From: Verrucomicrobiia bacterium
GTDB taxonomy: Bacteria; Verrucomicrobiota; Verrucomicrobiia; Palsa-1439
DNA: 64,000 bases
Direction of reading: 5' to 3'
Assembly (NCBI GenBank): GCA_022072455.1
Contig: JAJVHY010000018.1
Coordinates: 24,294-88,293, forward strand
In this document: positions 7,203 to 16,372 of the stretch, in pieces
How positions within the stretch are numbered: the stretch's first letter is position 1
Layout of the letters: the number at the start of each line of letters is the position of its first letter
Program-made: the position numbers and the translations under genes
Notes under the pieces: generated by a model
Database searches by the model: none
What the model was told of the DNA's origin: nothing
The model's input: only the letters and a program-made list of their open reading frames with translations

Positions 7203-8840
7203 TTATTTGCTGGCGGCGCGTCGGGCGGCGTCGAGTTGTTGCTGGAGGACAGTGTTCTGTCGGGTGAGTTCTTCAACACGAAGCGTGGCTTGCTCCGCGC
7301 GGAGATTGTTGACGCGCGCTTCCTCCAGTTGGGCTTTCAGTTGGGCGATCTCCGTGGCTTCGCCGATGCTTTGCGGGCGGACAAAGGCGCTGCGTTTCGT
7401 CTCGTCGACCTGCTTGGATAAGAGTTTGTTCTTTTCCGCCAAGTCGGCCAGGGAGCGGGTGAGGATGGCAACTTGATCTTTTTCTGCGGTCAATTCAGCC
7501 GACAACTGTGCCGCCCGTTTTTCGGCAGCTTCAAGTTGTGCGACCGATTGCCGGGAAGCCGCCAGGTCAGCTTGGGCGGCGGCCAGTTGTTTGCGGAGGT
7601 CGTCAATTTCTTTGGGATTCGGCGTCTGCGCGACTCTCTTTTCGAGATCGGCAACCCGGTCATTCGCGGCGGCTAGTTTGCTGTTCAGTTCCCGATTCTG
7701 CTTCGTCAGGTCCTCGGTTTTGGCGGCCGTTTGTTTGCTGGCATCGGCCTGTTTTTCCAACTCTTTGACGCGTTGTTCGGAGTTGGCAAGTTTGCCTTGC
7801 AGGTTTTGTATTTCGCGAGTGGACGCTTTTTGCGCGGACTCGGACTCATTCTGAGTCTTCGCTGTTGCTGCTTTGGCCTCGGTCAGTTCGGCGCGGAGTT
7901 TCTTCAGTTCTGCTTGATCAGCCGGGTTGCTGGCCGGTTTGGCAGCAAGTTGTTTTTCCAAGTTTTTGGTCTGGTCGTTCAGTGCCGTGAGTCGGGCTTG
8001 GAGGTCGGCGTTTTCCTTGGTGACTTGTTCGAGCTTGGCATTTGTCTGCTTGGCTGCGGCAGTACCGGCTTTGGCCTCGGCCAACTCGGCCCGGAGTTTC
8101 TTCAGTTCTGCTTGGTCGGCTGGGTTACTGGCCGGTTTGGCGGCAAGTTGTTTTTCCAGGTTCTTGGTCTGGTCGTTCGCCGTCGCCAGCCGGGCTTTAA
8201 GGTCAGAATTATCTTTGGTCAGTTGATCGATTTTGGCGTTGGCTTGCTTGGCGGCGGAGGCGCTGGCGGCGGCTTGGCTCTCCAATTCTTTGACCCGGGC
8301 GTTTTCCTTGGCAATGGCTTTTTGGCCGGCCTCGGCTTGAGCTTTGACTGCGGCGAGCTCGGTTTGGAGCTTTTTCAATTCGCCGGTATCGGCGGTCGGC
8401 GCGGCTGGTTTGGCGGCGAGTTGTTTTTCCAATTCTCTGATCCGCACGTTGGAGCTGGCCACCTTGGCTTCAAGTTCCTTGGCTTGTTTGGCGGATTGTT
8501 CCGCCTGCGCGGTGGCCTTTTTCGCAGCGGCCGATTCGGTTTTGGCTTTGTCGGATTCGAGCCGGGATTTCTTATCAGCTTCCGCGAGTTGGGCTTTGAG
8601 CTCCGCGGATTGCTTTTGGAGGGCGGTCAGTTCGGCTTGCCCGCTGGGGGCATTGCGTTGGGCAATCGCCAATTTGTCGGTGAGGGTTTTGTTTTGTCGC
8701 TGGAGTTCGGCGATTAACGCCTGATCGGCTTTGCGGGCGTTTTCCAAGTCGGCGATGTTTTTTACCGGCTCGGCAGCCGGAGTGAGCGGTGCGAGGACAA
8801 CAAGGGTCAGCAACAACACGACATGATGCATGATTCGCAT
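7203..8840 (-). CDS. Secreted coiled-coil protein (smaller paralogue)
   Basis: A 545-residue protein with a signal peptide (MRIMHHVVLLLTLVVLAPLTPAAEP). The rest is almost uninterrupted heptad coiled coil rich in Ala, Lys, Glu and Gln. A 66-residue segment is tandemly duplicated (NLEKQLAAKPASNPADQAEL occurs twice). The last 60 residues, beginning FVRPQSIGEATEIAQLKAQL and ending with VEELTRQNTVLQQQLDAARR, closely match the C-terminus of the gene upstream, so the two are paralogues. AAGGAA precedes the ATG. It lies 13 bp after the larger paralogue and 12 bp before the YceI gene. Function is unknown; a structural or tethering role in the envelope is inferred from shape and export. Confidence 0.75.
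   Translation of the reverse strand: MRIMHHVVLLLTLVVLAPLTPAAEPVKNIADLENARKADQALIAELQRQNKTLTDKLAIAQRNAPSGQAELTALQKQSAELKAQLAEADKKSRLESDKAKTESAAAKKATAQAEQSAKQAKELEAKVASSNVRIRELEKQLAAKPAAPTADTGELKKLQTELAAVKAQAEAGQKAIAKENARVKELESQAAASASAAKQANAKIDQLTKDNSDLKARLATANDQTKNLEKQLAAKPASNPADQAELKKLRAELAEAKAGTAAAKQTNAKLEQVTKENADLQARLTALNDQTKNLEKQLAAKPASNPADQAELKKLRAELTEAKAATAKTQNESESAQKASTREIQNLQGKLANSEQRVKELEKQADASKQTAAKTEDLTKQNRELNSKLAAANDRVADLEKRVAQTPNPKEIDDLRKQLAAAQADLAASRQSVAQLEAAEKRAAQLSAELTAEKDQVAILTRSLADLAEKNKLLSKQVDETKRSAFVRPQSIGEATEIAQLKAQLEEARVNNLRAEQATLRVEELTRQNTVLQQQLDAARRAASK
7872..8267 (-). repeat. Tandem 198-bp duplication inside the smaller coiled-coil gene
   Basis: Two copies of a 198-bp unit (66 codons) lie head to tail, with matching landmarks at 7872 and 8070 and at 7903 and 8101. 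The nucleotide match is very close over the first 110 bp and weaker after that. The reading frame is kept, so the repeat lengthens the coiled coil by whole heptad blocks. This is evidence of growth by in-frame duplication. Confidence 0.85.
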
Positions 8841-8853
8841 ATCGTTCCTTGGG

Positions 8854-11800
8854 CTAGTTGCCGGATGTCGGTGCGGTTTCGAGACGCCGCAACCGGGGTT
8901 TCAATTCTGGGTTTTTCTCCGCGTAGGTTTCAAGGAGATTTCGCATGTAGGAATTTTCTTCGCGGAGGTTTTTGAGCAGGGCGGCGTTTTGAGCGTTGAT
9001 GGCCGCCGCGGTGTTTTGGGCAGCGCCGCGATTCATGTCGATCATCTCAATGCGCGGCTGTGCAGCCCGGGCTTGGGCGAGTTGTTGCTGCAGCGTTTCA
9101 TTCTGTCTGGTCAGTTCATCCAACCGGACTTTGCTTTGTTCGGCGCGCAAAATGTCAAGTTTGACATCCTCCAGTTGGGCTTTCAATTGGTTGATTTCCG
9201 CCGCTTCACCGGTCGTGAGGGGGCGAACGTAGGGCCCCTTTTGAGCTTCTTCCAGTTTGTTGGCCAAGAGTTTGTTTTCGACCTCGAGTTTGGCCGCCAT
9301 GTCGGCGCCGGCTTTGGCTTGTTCAGCAGTGGCGCGGGCATCGGCGAGTTCGGCGCGGGTTTGCGCGAGGGTAGCGAGTTGGTCGCGTTGGGCGGTCAAT
9401 TCCGCGGCCAGTTGTTGGTTCTGCTTGGTGAGGATCTCGGCTTGCGTGCCGGTCTGGCGGGCGGTCGCAAGTTCAGTTTGGGCGTTCGCCAGTTGTTTGC
9501 GAAGCTCGTCGAGTTCCTTGGTGTTGGCCGGGATGGCCGCGCTCTTCGCGGCGACTTTGGTTTCCAAGTCGGCAACGCGGTTGTTGGCGGCCGCGAGTTT
9601 GCCGGCGAGTTCGCGGTTTTGCTGCGCGAGTTCATCCGCTTTGGCAGCGGCGGATTTTTGCGCGGTCTCAATCTGGGATTGAGCAGCGGCAAGTTCGGCG
9701 CGGGCTTTCTTCAAGTCGGCGGATTCGTCCGCCGACCCGGCTTTGCTGGCCGCTTGTTTTTCTAATTCTTTCACGCGCTGATCGGCGGTCTTAAGATTGG
9801 CGAGGAGCGCTTTGTTTTCCTTGGCGAGTTGCTCGGCTTTGGCTGCCGCTTGTTTCGCAGTTTCTGTGTCGGCTTTGGCTTGGTCGGCGGCACGACGGGC
9901 TTCGGTGAGCTGGGTCCGCAGATTTTTCAATTCGGCAGTGTCAGCCGGTATGGCTGCCGCTTTGGCTGAGACTTGACGTTCCAGATCTTTGACGCGCTGA
10001 TCGGCGGTGGCCAACTTGGCTTGGAGATCTTTGTTGGCTGCGGCAATTTGTTCGGCTTCGGCAGCGGTGCGCTTCGCCGATTCTGCTTGGGCTTTGGCGA
10101 GACTGGCTTCCTGCCGGGCTTTCTTGACGGCGGCAGATTCTTCGGCGCGGCCTTGGCGCTCCGCCTGGGCGAGCAGTGATTTTAACTCGGCATTTTGTTT
10201 TTGTAGTGCGGTCAGTTCTTCTTTGGTGGCGAGGGCCGGATTGGCGGGGCGGAAGTTTTGGCCGGTGATTGCGCCGCCGGTCAGACCCTGATCGGTACTG
10301 GCACGACGGCGGGCATCGGCGAGTTGGGCGGCCAGACGTTGATTTTCGCGTTCGAGGTCCGCGACGCGATTGCCGGATTGGCGGGCCTTATCGGCGGCGG
10401 CTTGGGCGTCGCTGAGTTCGGCGCGGAGTTTCTTGACTTCGGCGTCGCTGGTGGTGGCCGGCGATTTTTCGGCGCTGGCCAACCGGGCGGCGAGTTCCTT
10501 GTTTTTGGTTTCGAGTTCCTTGTTCTTGGCGGCCGCTTGCCGGGCTTTCTCAGTTTCGGCTTGGGCGGCGGCGAGTTCTTTGCGGAGTTTCGCGAGTTCT
10601 TCGGATTCGGCGACGGGCTTGCCGGCCTGTTTCTTGGCGGCGGCCAGGTCGACGCTCAAAGTTTTGTTCTGGCGCTGGAGTTCGGCCAATTGGGCTTGGT
10701 TGGTTTTGCGGGTGTCTTCCAACTCGGCTTTGGCTTTGGCCAGTTCGGCTTGAATGGCTTTGGTGTCAGCCGGGGTTTTGCTGGCGGCTTTCTTCTCGGC
10801 GACCGCCACTTCCTTCTTCAGGAGCGCATTCATTTTCTCCAACTCGGCGAGTTGCCGGCCCATGGCGGCGCGTTCGGCGCGTTCAACTTCGATGCGGGCC
10901 GATTTCTTTTTTTCCGCATCGAGTTCCGCTTTGGTTTTGGCGAAGGCGGCGCGGAGTTGTTTGATTTCGGCGTTGTCAGCAGGGGCCGGGGTGGCGGCGA
11001 TCTTTTTGGCTTCGGCGGCTTCCGCTTTTGCTTTGGCGAGTTCGGCGCGAAGTTTTTTCAATTCGGCAGATTCGCTCGGAGCTGCTTTGGCGGCGGCGGC
11101 CTTTTTGGCGTCGGCAAGTTCGGCGGCGAGGTCTTTGTTTTGGCGTTGGAGCTTGGCGAGTTCGGATTCATTGACCTTGCGGGCATTGTCGAGGGCGGCT
11201 TGAGTCGCGGCCAGTTCGGTGCGGAGTTTTTTCAGTTCCGGCGATTCGGTCGGTTTGGCGGCGAGTTGGCGTTTGAGGTCGGCGATGTCTTTTTCGCTGG
11301 CTTGGATTTTTTGGCTGAGTTGCTGGTTTTCCGCTTTGAGTTGTTTGACCACTTTGGGGTCCGCCACCGGGGCTGTGGGCGTTTTTTTCGCGGCGTCCAG
11401 ATCAGCAAGGAGGCGGGCATTGTCGGCTTTGAGGCGGTCAAGTTCGGCGCGGAGGCGCGTGGTCGCTTGGGGGGTGGCTAATTCAACGGTGAGGGGGGCG
11501 GCCGGGGGTTCGGGAGCGGGTGCGGTCACGGCGGGAGTTGGGGGTTCGGCGGGGGGGGCGGGGGGGGCGGGGGTGGGCTCTGGTTCAGCCGGGGCTTTGG
11601 GGCGGACGACGGCGAGTTTTTCCGTAACGTCCTTGAGCCGGTATTCGACGACTTGGGGATTCCAGTCGGCCGAGGTTTTCCGAATGTCTTGAAGGATTCC
11701 GACGGCTTGGGAGTATTTCTTGACGGCGACGGCCCAATCCGAATTTTGCTCGGCCTGTTGGCCTTCTTGAATCGCGATGAAGGCATCTGCGTACGCTTGG

Positions 11801-11874
11801 CCAGGGTCTTCAACTGCGCGGGCAACACTAACGGCAAGAATGAACGACAACAGCAGGATCATGTATTTATTCAT
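8854..11874 (-). CDS. Giant secreted coiled-coil protein with TPR-like head
   Basis: A 1006-residue exported protein. A signal peptide (MNKYMILLLSFILAVSVARA) is followed by a TPR-like helical pair (AYADAFIAIQEGQQAEQNSD, VAVKKYSQAVGILQDI; residues 28-75). Next come a Pro/Ala-rich hinge (about 95-140) and roughly 800 residues of continuous coiled coil. The C-terminus (YVRPLTTGEAAEINQLKAQL to LDELTRQNETLQQQL) is homologous to the end of the downstream gene. A final tail (SYMRNLLETYAEKNPELKPR) is unique. First gene of the operon. The tail could anchor the rod and the head could bind a partner, but this is inference. No SMC or other ATPase motifs are present. Confidence 0.75.
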   Translation of the reverse strand: MNKYMILLLSFILAVSVARAVEDPGQAYADAFIAIQEGQQAEQNSDWAVAVKKYSQAVGILQDIRKTSADWNPQVVEYRLKDVTEKLAVVRPKAPAEPEPTPAPPAPPAEPPTPAVTAPAPEPPAAPLTVELATPQATTRLRAELDRLKADNARLLADLDAAKKTPTAPVADPKVVKQLKAENQQLSQKIQASEKDIADLKRQLAAKPTESPELKKLRTELAATQAALDNARKVNESELAKLQRQNKDLAAELADAKKAAAAKAAPSESAELKKLRAELAKAKAEAAEAKKIAATPAPADNAEIKQLRAAFAKTKAELDAEKKKSARIEVERAERAAMGRQLAELEKMNALLKKEVAVAEKKAASKTPADTKAIQAELAKAKAELEDTRKTNQAQLAELQRQNKTLSVDLAAAKKQAGKPVAESEELAKLRKELAAAQAETEKARQAAAKNKELETKNKELAARLASAEKSPATTSDAEVKKLRAELSDAQAAADKARQSGNRVADLERENQRLAAQLADARRRASTDQGLTGGAITGQNFRPANPALATKEELTALQKQNAELKSLLAQAERQGRAEESAAVKKARQEASLAKAQAESAKRTAAEAEQIAAANKDLQAKLATADQRVKDLERQVSAKAAAIPADTAELKNLRTQLTEARRAADQAKADTETAKQAAAKAEQLAKENKALLANLKTADQRVKELEKQAASKAGSADESADLKKARAELAAAQSQIETAQKSAAAKADELAQQNRELAGKLAAANNRVADLETKVAAKSAAIPANTKELDELRKQLANAQTELATARQTGTQAEILTKQNQQLAAELTAQRDQLATLAQTRAELADARATAEQAKAGADMAAKLEVENKLLANKLEEAQKGPYVRPLTTGEAAEINQLKAQLEDVKLDILRAEQSKVRLDELTRQNETLQQQLAQARAAQPRIEMIDMNRGAAQNTAAAINAQNAALLKNLREENSYMRNLLETYAEKNPELKPRLRRLETAPTSGN

Positions 11875-11965
11875 AATATCTCAGCCTCGGTAGGTGTCAC
11901 CGTATAGCGGAGGTGAGTTGTGTTTGCAATCCTTTCTGTTGATTGCCAATTGGTTGACAGCAGCA

Positions 11966-12829
11966 TCAATAGTGGCCCGGGGCACCGAGCGCGAGCCGCC
12001 GGTAGCGAAGCGGAGGATGGCCAAAATGCCGGCGAAAGACTCGCGAGAAGTAGAACGGATCAGGGTAGCCAACCGCGGCGGCAATTTCGGCGACAGATTT
12101 GCTGGTGCCGGCGAGGTATTGGCGGGCGGCACCCAAGCGGCGTTCTTCCAGCCACCGCATGGGGGGGAGACCGGTTTCCTGTTTGAAGACGTGTCCAAAG
12201 TGGACCGGATGCCAGCCGGTCACTTTCGCCCATTGGGCCAAGGTGATGACGGTTTCGAGCCGCGCATTGGCCCAGGTTAGGGCGGTCAGGATGCGATCAA
12301 CATCGGCCTGACCGGGTTTGCTGGCGGCAGACAGCGGCGCGCCGGTCTCGGCCAAGAGATGAATACACCAAGCGAGAAGCGGGCTGGCCACCGCCCAGTC
12401 CCGGACCGCGAGCGGACTTTGCAGGCCGTCGAGAATGGCGTTGAATTTTGCGGTGTACTGGAGCGGGTCGTTGAGTCGATACCGCCGGGCAAAACGGCGT
12501 TGGAGCAGGAGATTCGGTACCGGGCCTTGTTCGATGGCAATGCTCAGGCTCAACGCGGTGATGGGGTGGCGCGGATCATGCCCCAGGCTGATGAGGTCGC
12601 CACCGCGGACGGTCAACAGTTCGCCTTGGGTCAAGTTGCCGCGCCGGCCGTTGACGATGTACCAGCAATTGTTCTTCTCCAAAAAAAAGAAACTGATGAA
12701 TTCGCGGGGCAACCGCTCCGGCGCGACAAACCAGTCCGGCTGGCAGACGAACCGGCCACAGTACAGCAGGCGCAGTCCGAGTCGTGTCTCGAAAAGCGAA
12801 CGGCGCGCGTGGGGAAAAGGTTTCGTCAT
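11966..12829 (-). CDS. AraC family transcriptional regulator
   Basis: A 287-residue regulator. The N-terminal part (about 1-150) resembles a cupin-type ligand-binding domain. The C-terminal part holds the paired helix-turn-helix: a first helix pair around LAQWAKVTGWHPVHFGHVFK, then RRLGAARQYLAGTSKSVAEI and the signature AVGYPDPFYFSRVFRRHFG. It is transcribed away from the glycosidase at 12966, with a 136-bp gap carrying the 45-bp shared element. Local regulation of the glycosidase and of itself is the simplest reading. The effector is unknown, probably a sugar. Confidence 0.92.
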   Translation of the reverse strand: MTKPFPHARRSLFETRLGLRLLYCGRFVCQPDWFVAPERLPREFISFFFLEKNNCWYIVNGRRGNLTQGELLTVRGGDLISLGHDPRHPITALSLSIAIEQGPVPNLLLQRRFARRYRLNDPLQYTAKFNAILDGLQSPLAVRDWAVASPLLAWCIHLLAETGAPLSAASKPGQADVDRILTALTWANARLETVITLAQWAKVTGWHPVHFGHVFKQETGLPPMRWLEERRLGAARQYLAGTSKSVAEIAAAVGYPDPFYFSRVFRRHFGHPPLRYRRLALGAPGHY

Positions 12830-12876
12830 TTCAGGGCTGAATGGCGTCCACCACCGGCGGAAGTGGTTTTGCGCGC

Positions 12877-12921
12877 GTCACTATAAAGTAACTTTTTGTC
12901 TACGAGCCAGAAGATTTTTCT
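12877..12921. promoter_or_regulatory. Shared 45-bp element, copy 1 (AraC/glycosidase divergent region)
   Basis: This block aligns without gaps to 17286-17330. Both contain GTCACTATAA, then GTA, then CTTTTTGTCT, five unmatched bases, and CCAGAAGATTT. On the minus strand it carries TATAGT, a good -10 box toward the araC-type gene, with no matching -35 box. The conserved AAATCTTCTGG lies where an activator would replace it. It starts 48 bp upstream of the regulator start and ends 44 bp before the glycosidase ATG. I read it as an activator-dependent promoter/operator. Confidence 0.65.
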
Positions 12922-12965
12922 GGAAGGATGCAGTATCTGGTGTGGCCAAGCCGTCACCGAATCAT

Positions 12966-15506
12966 ATGAAGATATCCGTGCTTTTTGCGAAACCACAAAC
13001 TCCGAAATTCACCGTCGTCACTGGCCGGTTGGGCAAAGTCACCGGAGGTAAACTGCGCTGGGTGGTGGAGGTGGTGGAGTCAACTCTTGAGCCGGGCGCG
13101 CCCGCAACGCGCATCACCGTGCGAACGGCGAAGTCCGCCTTCACTTTTTTTCTGCGGGACGTGACGGCGCAGTGGCCGATTTGGATTCCCCAATTCGAAG
13201 TCGTCGTCGTGCCGGCGGATGATCGGCGGGATTACCGGCAGATTACGGACGCGATTCGCGGTCGCGGGTTGCAAAACGAACTCGACCGGATCGCCGGTGC
13301 GCCGGAGGAGACGTTTGCGAATGCGGCCGCCGCGACGCGTGATCAGCCCTGCGAGACGTGGTTGGGGTTGAGTCGTGATTTGCGGATGTTTCGCGTGACT
13401 GACCGGTGGGGGTACCTCGGCGAGTTTCAGGCCCAATACGCCGGTTACGGTGGCGCGATGTGGGGCACACGCGAGATTTGCGGACCGGAATGTGAGATTT
13501 TTGTCGGCCGCGGCGCGGCCTGCCGGGTGGATATTCGCCGGTGGCTGGAGGACGGCGCGCTGCCGATTTTGAACGCCGAACAACGCGACGGCGAGATGCT
13601 GTACCGGCTGACGACGTTTGTGACGCTAGAGCGGTCGGCATTGACGGCGCAGAATTTGCGCGGGTCGCATTTTCTCGTGGCGGATCGCCGGTGTGTCGGA
13701 CACATGCACCAGCCGCACGAACAGGAATTCGTCAAAGCACACGAGGCCGAAGAATTCGCCGGCAAGGAGCAGACGGTGTTGCTGGCGCGAGTCGAGGCAA
13801 TCAATACCGGCACCGCACCGCACTACGCGTTTCTGTCGGCGTTGGCGCCACGGGACAAGCGCCAGTGGCGGTTTGACGGCGCACGCGGTTGGGGGGTGTA
13901 TGACGACGGGAAAGTCGGCAGCATCTCGCGCTTGAACGGGAAACCGCTGCGGCAACTTGAAGTTGCTGTGCTCGTGGCGCCGGGCGAGAAGGTCACACTC
14001 GAGGCGGCGCTGCCGCACCAATACTTGCCGGCGGAGCGGGCGCGCGCGTTGGCGCGCTTCGATTTCGAGCAGCGGCGAATCGAGTGCCAGCGATTCTGGC
14101 GGGCGAAACTCGCAACGGCGGCATCCATCCGCGTCCCGGAGAAGCGGATTGATGAGATGATCCGGGCGGGGCTGTTGCATTTGGATTTGGTTTCGTTCGG
14201 GCGCGAACCGGATGAGCCGGTCGCAGCGACGATTGGGCTTTACAGTCCGATTGGCTCGGAGAGCGCGCCGATCATTCAATTCTATGATTCGGTGGGCTGG
14301 CACAAATTGGCGGAACGTTCGCTGGATTATTTTTTGGCCAAACAACACGCGAACGGCTTCATGCAAAATTTCGGTGGCTACATGTTGGAGACCGGCGGCG
14401 CGTTGTGGACGCTGGGCGAGCATTACCGGTATACGCGGGATGCACGGTGGGTGCGGCGGGTGCAGCCGAAGCTGCTTAAGGCGTGTGAGTTTTTGTTGGC
14501 GTGGCGGGAGCGCAATCAGCGGCCGGAGTTGAAGGGGAAGGGCTATGGGTTGATCGAGGGCAAGTGTGGTGATCCGGAGGATCCATACCGGTCATTCATG
14601 TTAAACGGGTATGCGTACCTTGGTTTGCAGCGCGTCAGCGAGATGCTGGCGCAGATCAACCCGGCTCAGTCGAAACGGTTGGCGACCGCAGCCGCCGCGT
14701 GGCGGGCGGATATCCGGGCCGCCGTGGACATCGTGGTCGCCGAATCGCCGGTCATCCCGTTGGGGGATGGCACGTGGGTCCCGACTTGTGCGCCGTGGGC
14801 GGAGGGTCGGGGTGCGGGGGCGTTGCACGTGGATGGGACGCCCTGTAATACGCATGGCACGGTGAGCGCGCGCGATTCCCTGGTGGGGCCGTTGTATCTG
14901 ATCTTCCAGGAGATTGTGGAGGCGACTGAGTCGCTTGCTGATTTTCTGGTGAAGGCCAATCACGAGTTGTTTACGTTGCGCAATGCCGGGTTCAGTCAGC
15001 CCTATTATTGCCGGCATGATTATGCGCACTTGCGGCGCGGGGAAGTGCCGGCATTTCTGAAGGCCTATTACAATCAATTCGCGGCAATGGCTGATCGGCA
15101 GACGTACACGTTCTGGGAGCATTATTTTGGGGGGCCTCACAAGACGCACGAGGAAGGTTGGTTTCTCATGCAGACGCGCTGGATGCTTTGGCTGGAGGAC
15201 GGCAACACGTTGCGACTGCTCGCCGGCATCCCGCGGGCGTGGCTGGAGTCTGGTCAATCCATTGCCGTGGAAAATGTCGCGAGTTATTTCGGGCCAGTGA
15301 GCTTCCGTGTCGAATCCAACGACGAGGTCATCACGGCCGCCATCGAATGCCGCACCAACCGGCAACCCGCCGTGATCGAAATCCGCCTCCCGCACTGGCG
15401 CGGGGCGAAAGCCCGGCATGTCGAGGGCGGTACCTATAACCCGGCTCGTGAGACGGTGCGGGTGGCCGGATTCAAGAACTCGGCGCGGGTGATCCTCAAA
15501 TTCTGA
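12966..15506 (+). CDS. Putative six-hairpin glycoside hydrolase
   Basis: An 846-residue protein from the ATG at 12966. The same frame is open much further upstream, but that part overlaps the divergent regulator. Residues about 1-380 form a beta-rich N-terminal region. Residues about 400-750 look like an (alpha/alpha)6 barrel: PIIQFYDSVGWHKLAERSLD, ANGFMQNFGGYMLETGGALW, EHYRYTRDARWVRR and FWEHYFGGPHKTHEEGWFLM. Conserved acidic residues in ETGGALW and THEEGW are candidate catalytic residues. A C-terminal beta segment closes the protein. There is no signal peptide. The exact GH family was not recognised; GH78-, GH94- or GH95-like folds are all possible. Control by the divergent AraC regulator is likely. 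Confidence 0.6.
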   Translation: MKISVLFAKPQTPKFTVVTGRLGKVTGGKLRWVVEVVESTLEPGAPATRITVRTAKSAFTFFLRDVTAQWPIWIPQFEVVVVPADDRRDYRQITDAIRGRGLQNELDRIAGAPEETFANAAAATRDQPCETWLGLSRDLRMFRVTDRWGYLGEFQAQYAGYGGAMWGTREICGPECEIFVGRGAACRVDIRRWLEDGALPILNAEQRDGEMLYRLTTFVTLERSALTAQNLRGSHFLVADRRCVGHMHQPHEQEFVKAHEAEEFAGKEQTVLLARVEAINTGTAPHYAFLSALAPRDKRQWRFDGARGWGVYDDGKVGSISRLNGKPLRQLEVAVLVAPGEKVTLEAALPHQYLPAERARALARFDFEQRRIECQRFWRAKLATAASIRVPEKRIDEMIRAGLLHLDLVSFGREPDEPVAATIGLYSPIGSESAPIIQFYDSVGWHKLAERSLDYFLAKQHANGFMQNFGGYMLETGGALWTLGEHYRYTRDARWVRRVQPKLLKACEFLLAWRERNQRPELKGKGYGLIEGKCGDPEDPYRSFMLNGYAYLGLQRVSEMLAQINPAQSKRLATAAAAWRADIRAAVDIVVAESPVIPLGDGTWVPTCAPWAEGRGAGALHVDGTPCNTHGTVSARDSLVGPLYLIFQEIVEATESLADFLVKANHELFTLRNAGFSQPYYCRHDYAHLRRGEVPAFLKAYYNQFAAMADRQTYTFWEHYFGGPHKTHEEGWFLMQTRWMLWLEDGNTLRLLAGIPRAWLESGQSIAVENVASYFGPVSFRVESNDEVITAAIECRTNRQPAVIEIRLPHWRGAKARHVEGGTYNPARETVRVAGFKNSARVILKF

Positions 15507-15689
15507 CCGATGCATTCATCCGCTCAATTAACGTCTGCCAGTTTGCCGGTCACGGAGAATGGCCGGCGGCCAAGCAGTACCGGTGGGGGTGTGGGAAAAT
15601 TCTTGTACGAAATGCGGGCAGCCGCCGCATAGAAGATCAGTAGAGAAAACAGTCACACAAATGAAACCACAAAACGTAAGGAGATCGTG

Positions 15690-16283
15690 ATGCGTAAGGT
15701 TATCGTCGCAATGCTGTGCGCGGTGTGGGTTACGGGCGGTGGGTTGATGGCGCAGGATGCCAAAGACCCGCAGGTCGAAAAAATCAAAACTTTGCGGTCG
15801 GGGTTGTTGGCAAAGATGCCGGTATTGGGGGATCAGTTCAGCTATGACTACAATGGCATCAATACGGCCTCGTTGGATTTCAATAAGAAGTATCAGGCGG
15901 TGGCCGCCAGTTTGCGGGAAAAGCTCGAAACCGAAAACGCGAAGACCGGCGAGGCGCGTGACCAGATGGCCATCAACGCGGTGGTGGCCAAGCAGCAGCG
16001 CCTGGCCGTGATCCTCGCCGACCGGAGCGCCAGCGCCGCCGTGCAAGCCTGGGTTCAAAAATTCAATGACATGAATACGATTCGCCTCAACCTGGCCAGT
16101 CTGGTGACAGCCCAGACCGCTAATGACCAGGCGTGGTTGCGGGCGGGGTGCGATCCGGCAGTGTTTGTTTCCGTGTTGACGGAGTTGACCAAGCGCGTGG
16201 ATGAACTGAACGATCAGATCACCGCGCACCTCAATGAGTGGCAAAAGCGCAACGAGTCCGACTTGGTAAAATTGGCCGAGTAG
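15690..16283 (+). CDS. Secreted helical protein of unknown function
   Basis: A 197-residue protein. The ATG at 15690 has a well-placed AAGGAG seven bases upstream; an in-frame GTG sits directly before it. The N-terminus is a signal peptide (MRKVIVAMLCAVWVTGGGLMAQDA). The mature part is predicted mostly helical, rich in Ala, Lys and Gln, with one Cys and no motif I recognise. A strong hairpin at 16313-16348 follows the stop. The 180 bp upstream hold no gene. Its position between two AraC-linked loci may be incidental. Confidence 0.65.
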   Translation: MRKVIVAMLCAVWVTGGGLMAQDAKDPQVEKIKTLRSGLLAKMPVLGDQFSYDYNGINTASLDFNKKYQAVAASLREKLETENAKTGEARDQMAINAVVAKQQRLAVILADRSASAAVQAWVQKFNDMNTIRLNLASLVTAQTANDQAWLRAGCDPAVFVSVLTELTKRVDELNDQITAHLNEWQKRNESDLVKLAE

Positions 16284-16312
16284 CTAGCCACGCCACGGTG
16301 GTTAAATCAGCG

Positions 16313-16348
16313 CCCCTCATTCCGACCGGCGCAGGCCGGGATGAGGGG
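16313..16348. terminator. Bidirectional terminator-like hairpin
   Basis: CCCCTCAT and ATGAGGGG are perfect outer arms, and pairing continues inward (TCCGACC with GGCCGGG, one wobble and one mismatch) around a 6-nt loop. It separates the plus-strand gene ending at 16283 from the minus-strand AraC gene ending at 16373, so it could serve both. Only a short T-run follows on the plus strand. Confidence 0.6.
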
Positions 16349-16372
16349 TTTGCTGTGCTGGGCCAGCGGCGA

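Noticed and set aside
7731..8717. Gly/Phe-rich plus-strand frame opposite the smaller coiled-coil gene
   Set aside because: The composition is the exact complement of Ala/Lys/Gln/Leu repeats; no start signal and no motif.
10258..11481. A 407-codon Gly/Phe-rich plus-strand frame opposite the large coiled-coil gene
   Set aside because: Same reason: repeat-driven shadow of the coiled-coil gene, despite its resemblance to a silk-like protein.
12435..12965. Upstream extension of the glycosidase frame
   Set aside because: It would overlap the AraC gene and the shared promoter element; the added residues are not family-like, so I start the gene at 12966.
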